Assembly (NCBI GenBank): GCA_947628025.1
Contig: CANQYH010000055.1
Location: 1-13,727 of the forward strand
Origin: an uncultured Lachnospiraceae bacterium
GTDB taxonomy: Bacteria > Bacillota > Clostridia > Lachnospirales > Lachnospiraceae
Length of the DNA: 13,727 bases
Direction of reading: 5' to 3'
Positions 13,656 to 13,727 of the stretch are shown here, in pieces. Below the pieces are notes generated by a model. It was given only the letters and a program-made list of their open reading frames with translations, searched no databases and was not told the DNA's origin. Both the position numbers and the translations under genes were made by a program. Numbering within the stretch: the stretch's first letter is position 1; each line of letters starts with the position of its first letter.

Positions 13656-13727
13656 TTAGCGATTCAGCCATTCTTTTAGTCTAATAAGCACTTCTTCTTT
13701 ATCTTTAACAGGTATTACCCCGCTCTT
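13656..13727 (-). CDS. C-terminal fragment of a convergent gene cut by the window edge
   Basis: On the minus strand a frame enters from the right edge and runs 23 codons to a TAA (complement of 13656-13658). It ends in KSGVIPVKDKEEVLIRLKEWLNR, which reads like the helical C-terminus of a real protein, with amphipathic spacing and AT-rich codons like the neighbouring metalloprotease-like gene. It is too short to assign a family. It converges on the metalloprotease-like gene, with the inverted repeat lying between the two stop codons. Confidence 0.5.
   Translation of the reverse strand, partial: KSGVIPVKDKEEVLIRLKEWLNR

Noticed and set aside
1..13727. CRISPR array, tRNA or rRNA genes, transposase or integrase genes
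   Set aside because: No regularly spaced identical repeats, no tRNA cloverleaf or rRNA-like stretch, and no recombinase protein motif was seen on either strand; the only tandem DNA repeats are the short ones listed.

Overview
The window looks like a piece of chromosome from a fairly high-GC member of the Clostridia, most likely Lachnospiraceae. Support for this: strong AGGAGG-type ribosome binding sites, sigma-A promoters of the TTGACA/17/TATAAT type, a small DUF6465-type protein (a family I know mainly from Clostridia), and a MoxR / DUF58 / transglutaminase operon. Placement to genus is not possible from the sequence alone. Bases 1 to about 12440 are GC-rich and codon-dense; bases from about 12440 to the end are clearly AT-rich and look like a different, probably acquired, segment.

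Layout. Minus strand, right to left: MoxR AAA+ ATPase (4488-3541), DUF58 protein (3521-2460) and a large membrane transglutaminase-like protein (2455-113). They form one tightly packed operon with a sigma-A promoter at 4616-4644 and a terminator at 5-49. A 463-bp divergent intergenic region follows. Plus strand: a Lys/Ala-rich DUF6465-type protein (4952-5443) with its own promoter and a terminator at 5528-5559; then a RecQ-type helicase fused to a C-terminal phosphoribosyltransferase-like (PRTase) domain (5706-7778), a DprA/Smf-like Rossmann protein overlapping it by 4 bp (7775-8749), and a HerA-like DUF853 ATPase (8854-10518) with no visible terminator before it. Then an RsmF-like RNA cytosine-5 methyltransferase (10745-12436) ending in a good hairpin (12461-12484).

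In the AT-rich end lies a hypothetical zinc-metalloprotease-like protein (12664-13542, HEFTH motif) with a strong extended -10 promoter and a perfect Shine-Dalgarno. It is followed by a striking pair of 24-bp inverted arms that are themselves palindromic (13552-13635), and by the C-terminal 23 codons of a convergent minus-strand gene cut by the window edge.

The most interesting unit is the RecQ-PRTase + DprA-like pair. A PRTase-domain protein encoded next to a DprA-like protein is the arrangement of the ShosTA toxin-antitoxin/anti-phage system; here the PRTase is tethered to a RecQ helicase and its PRPP loop is altered. A HerA-family ATPase follows with no terminator visible between, so a three-gene DNA-sensing/processing or defence cassette is a reasonable hypothesis. 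It is not demonstrated by the sequence. RecQ-PRTase fusions by themselves are, to my knowledge, already present in databases (notably in Actinobacteria).
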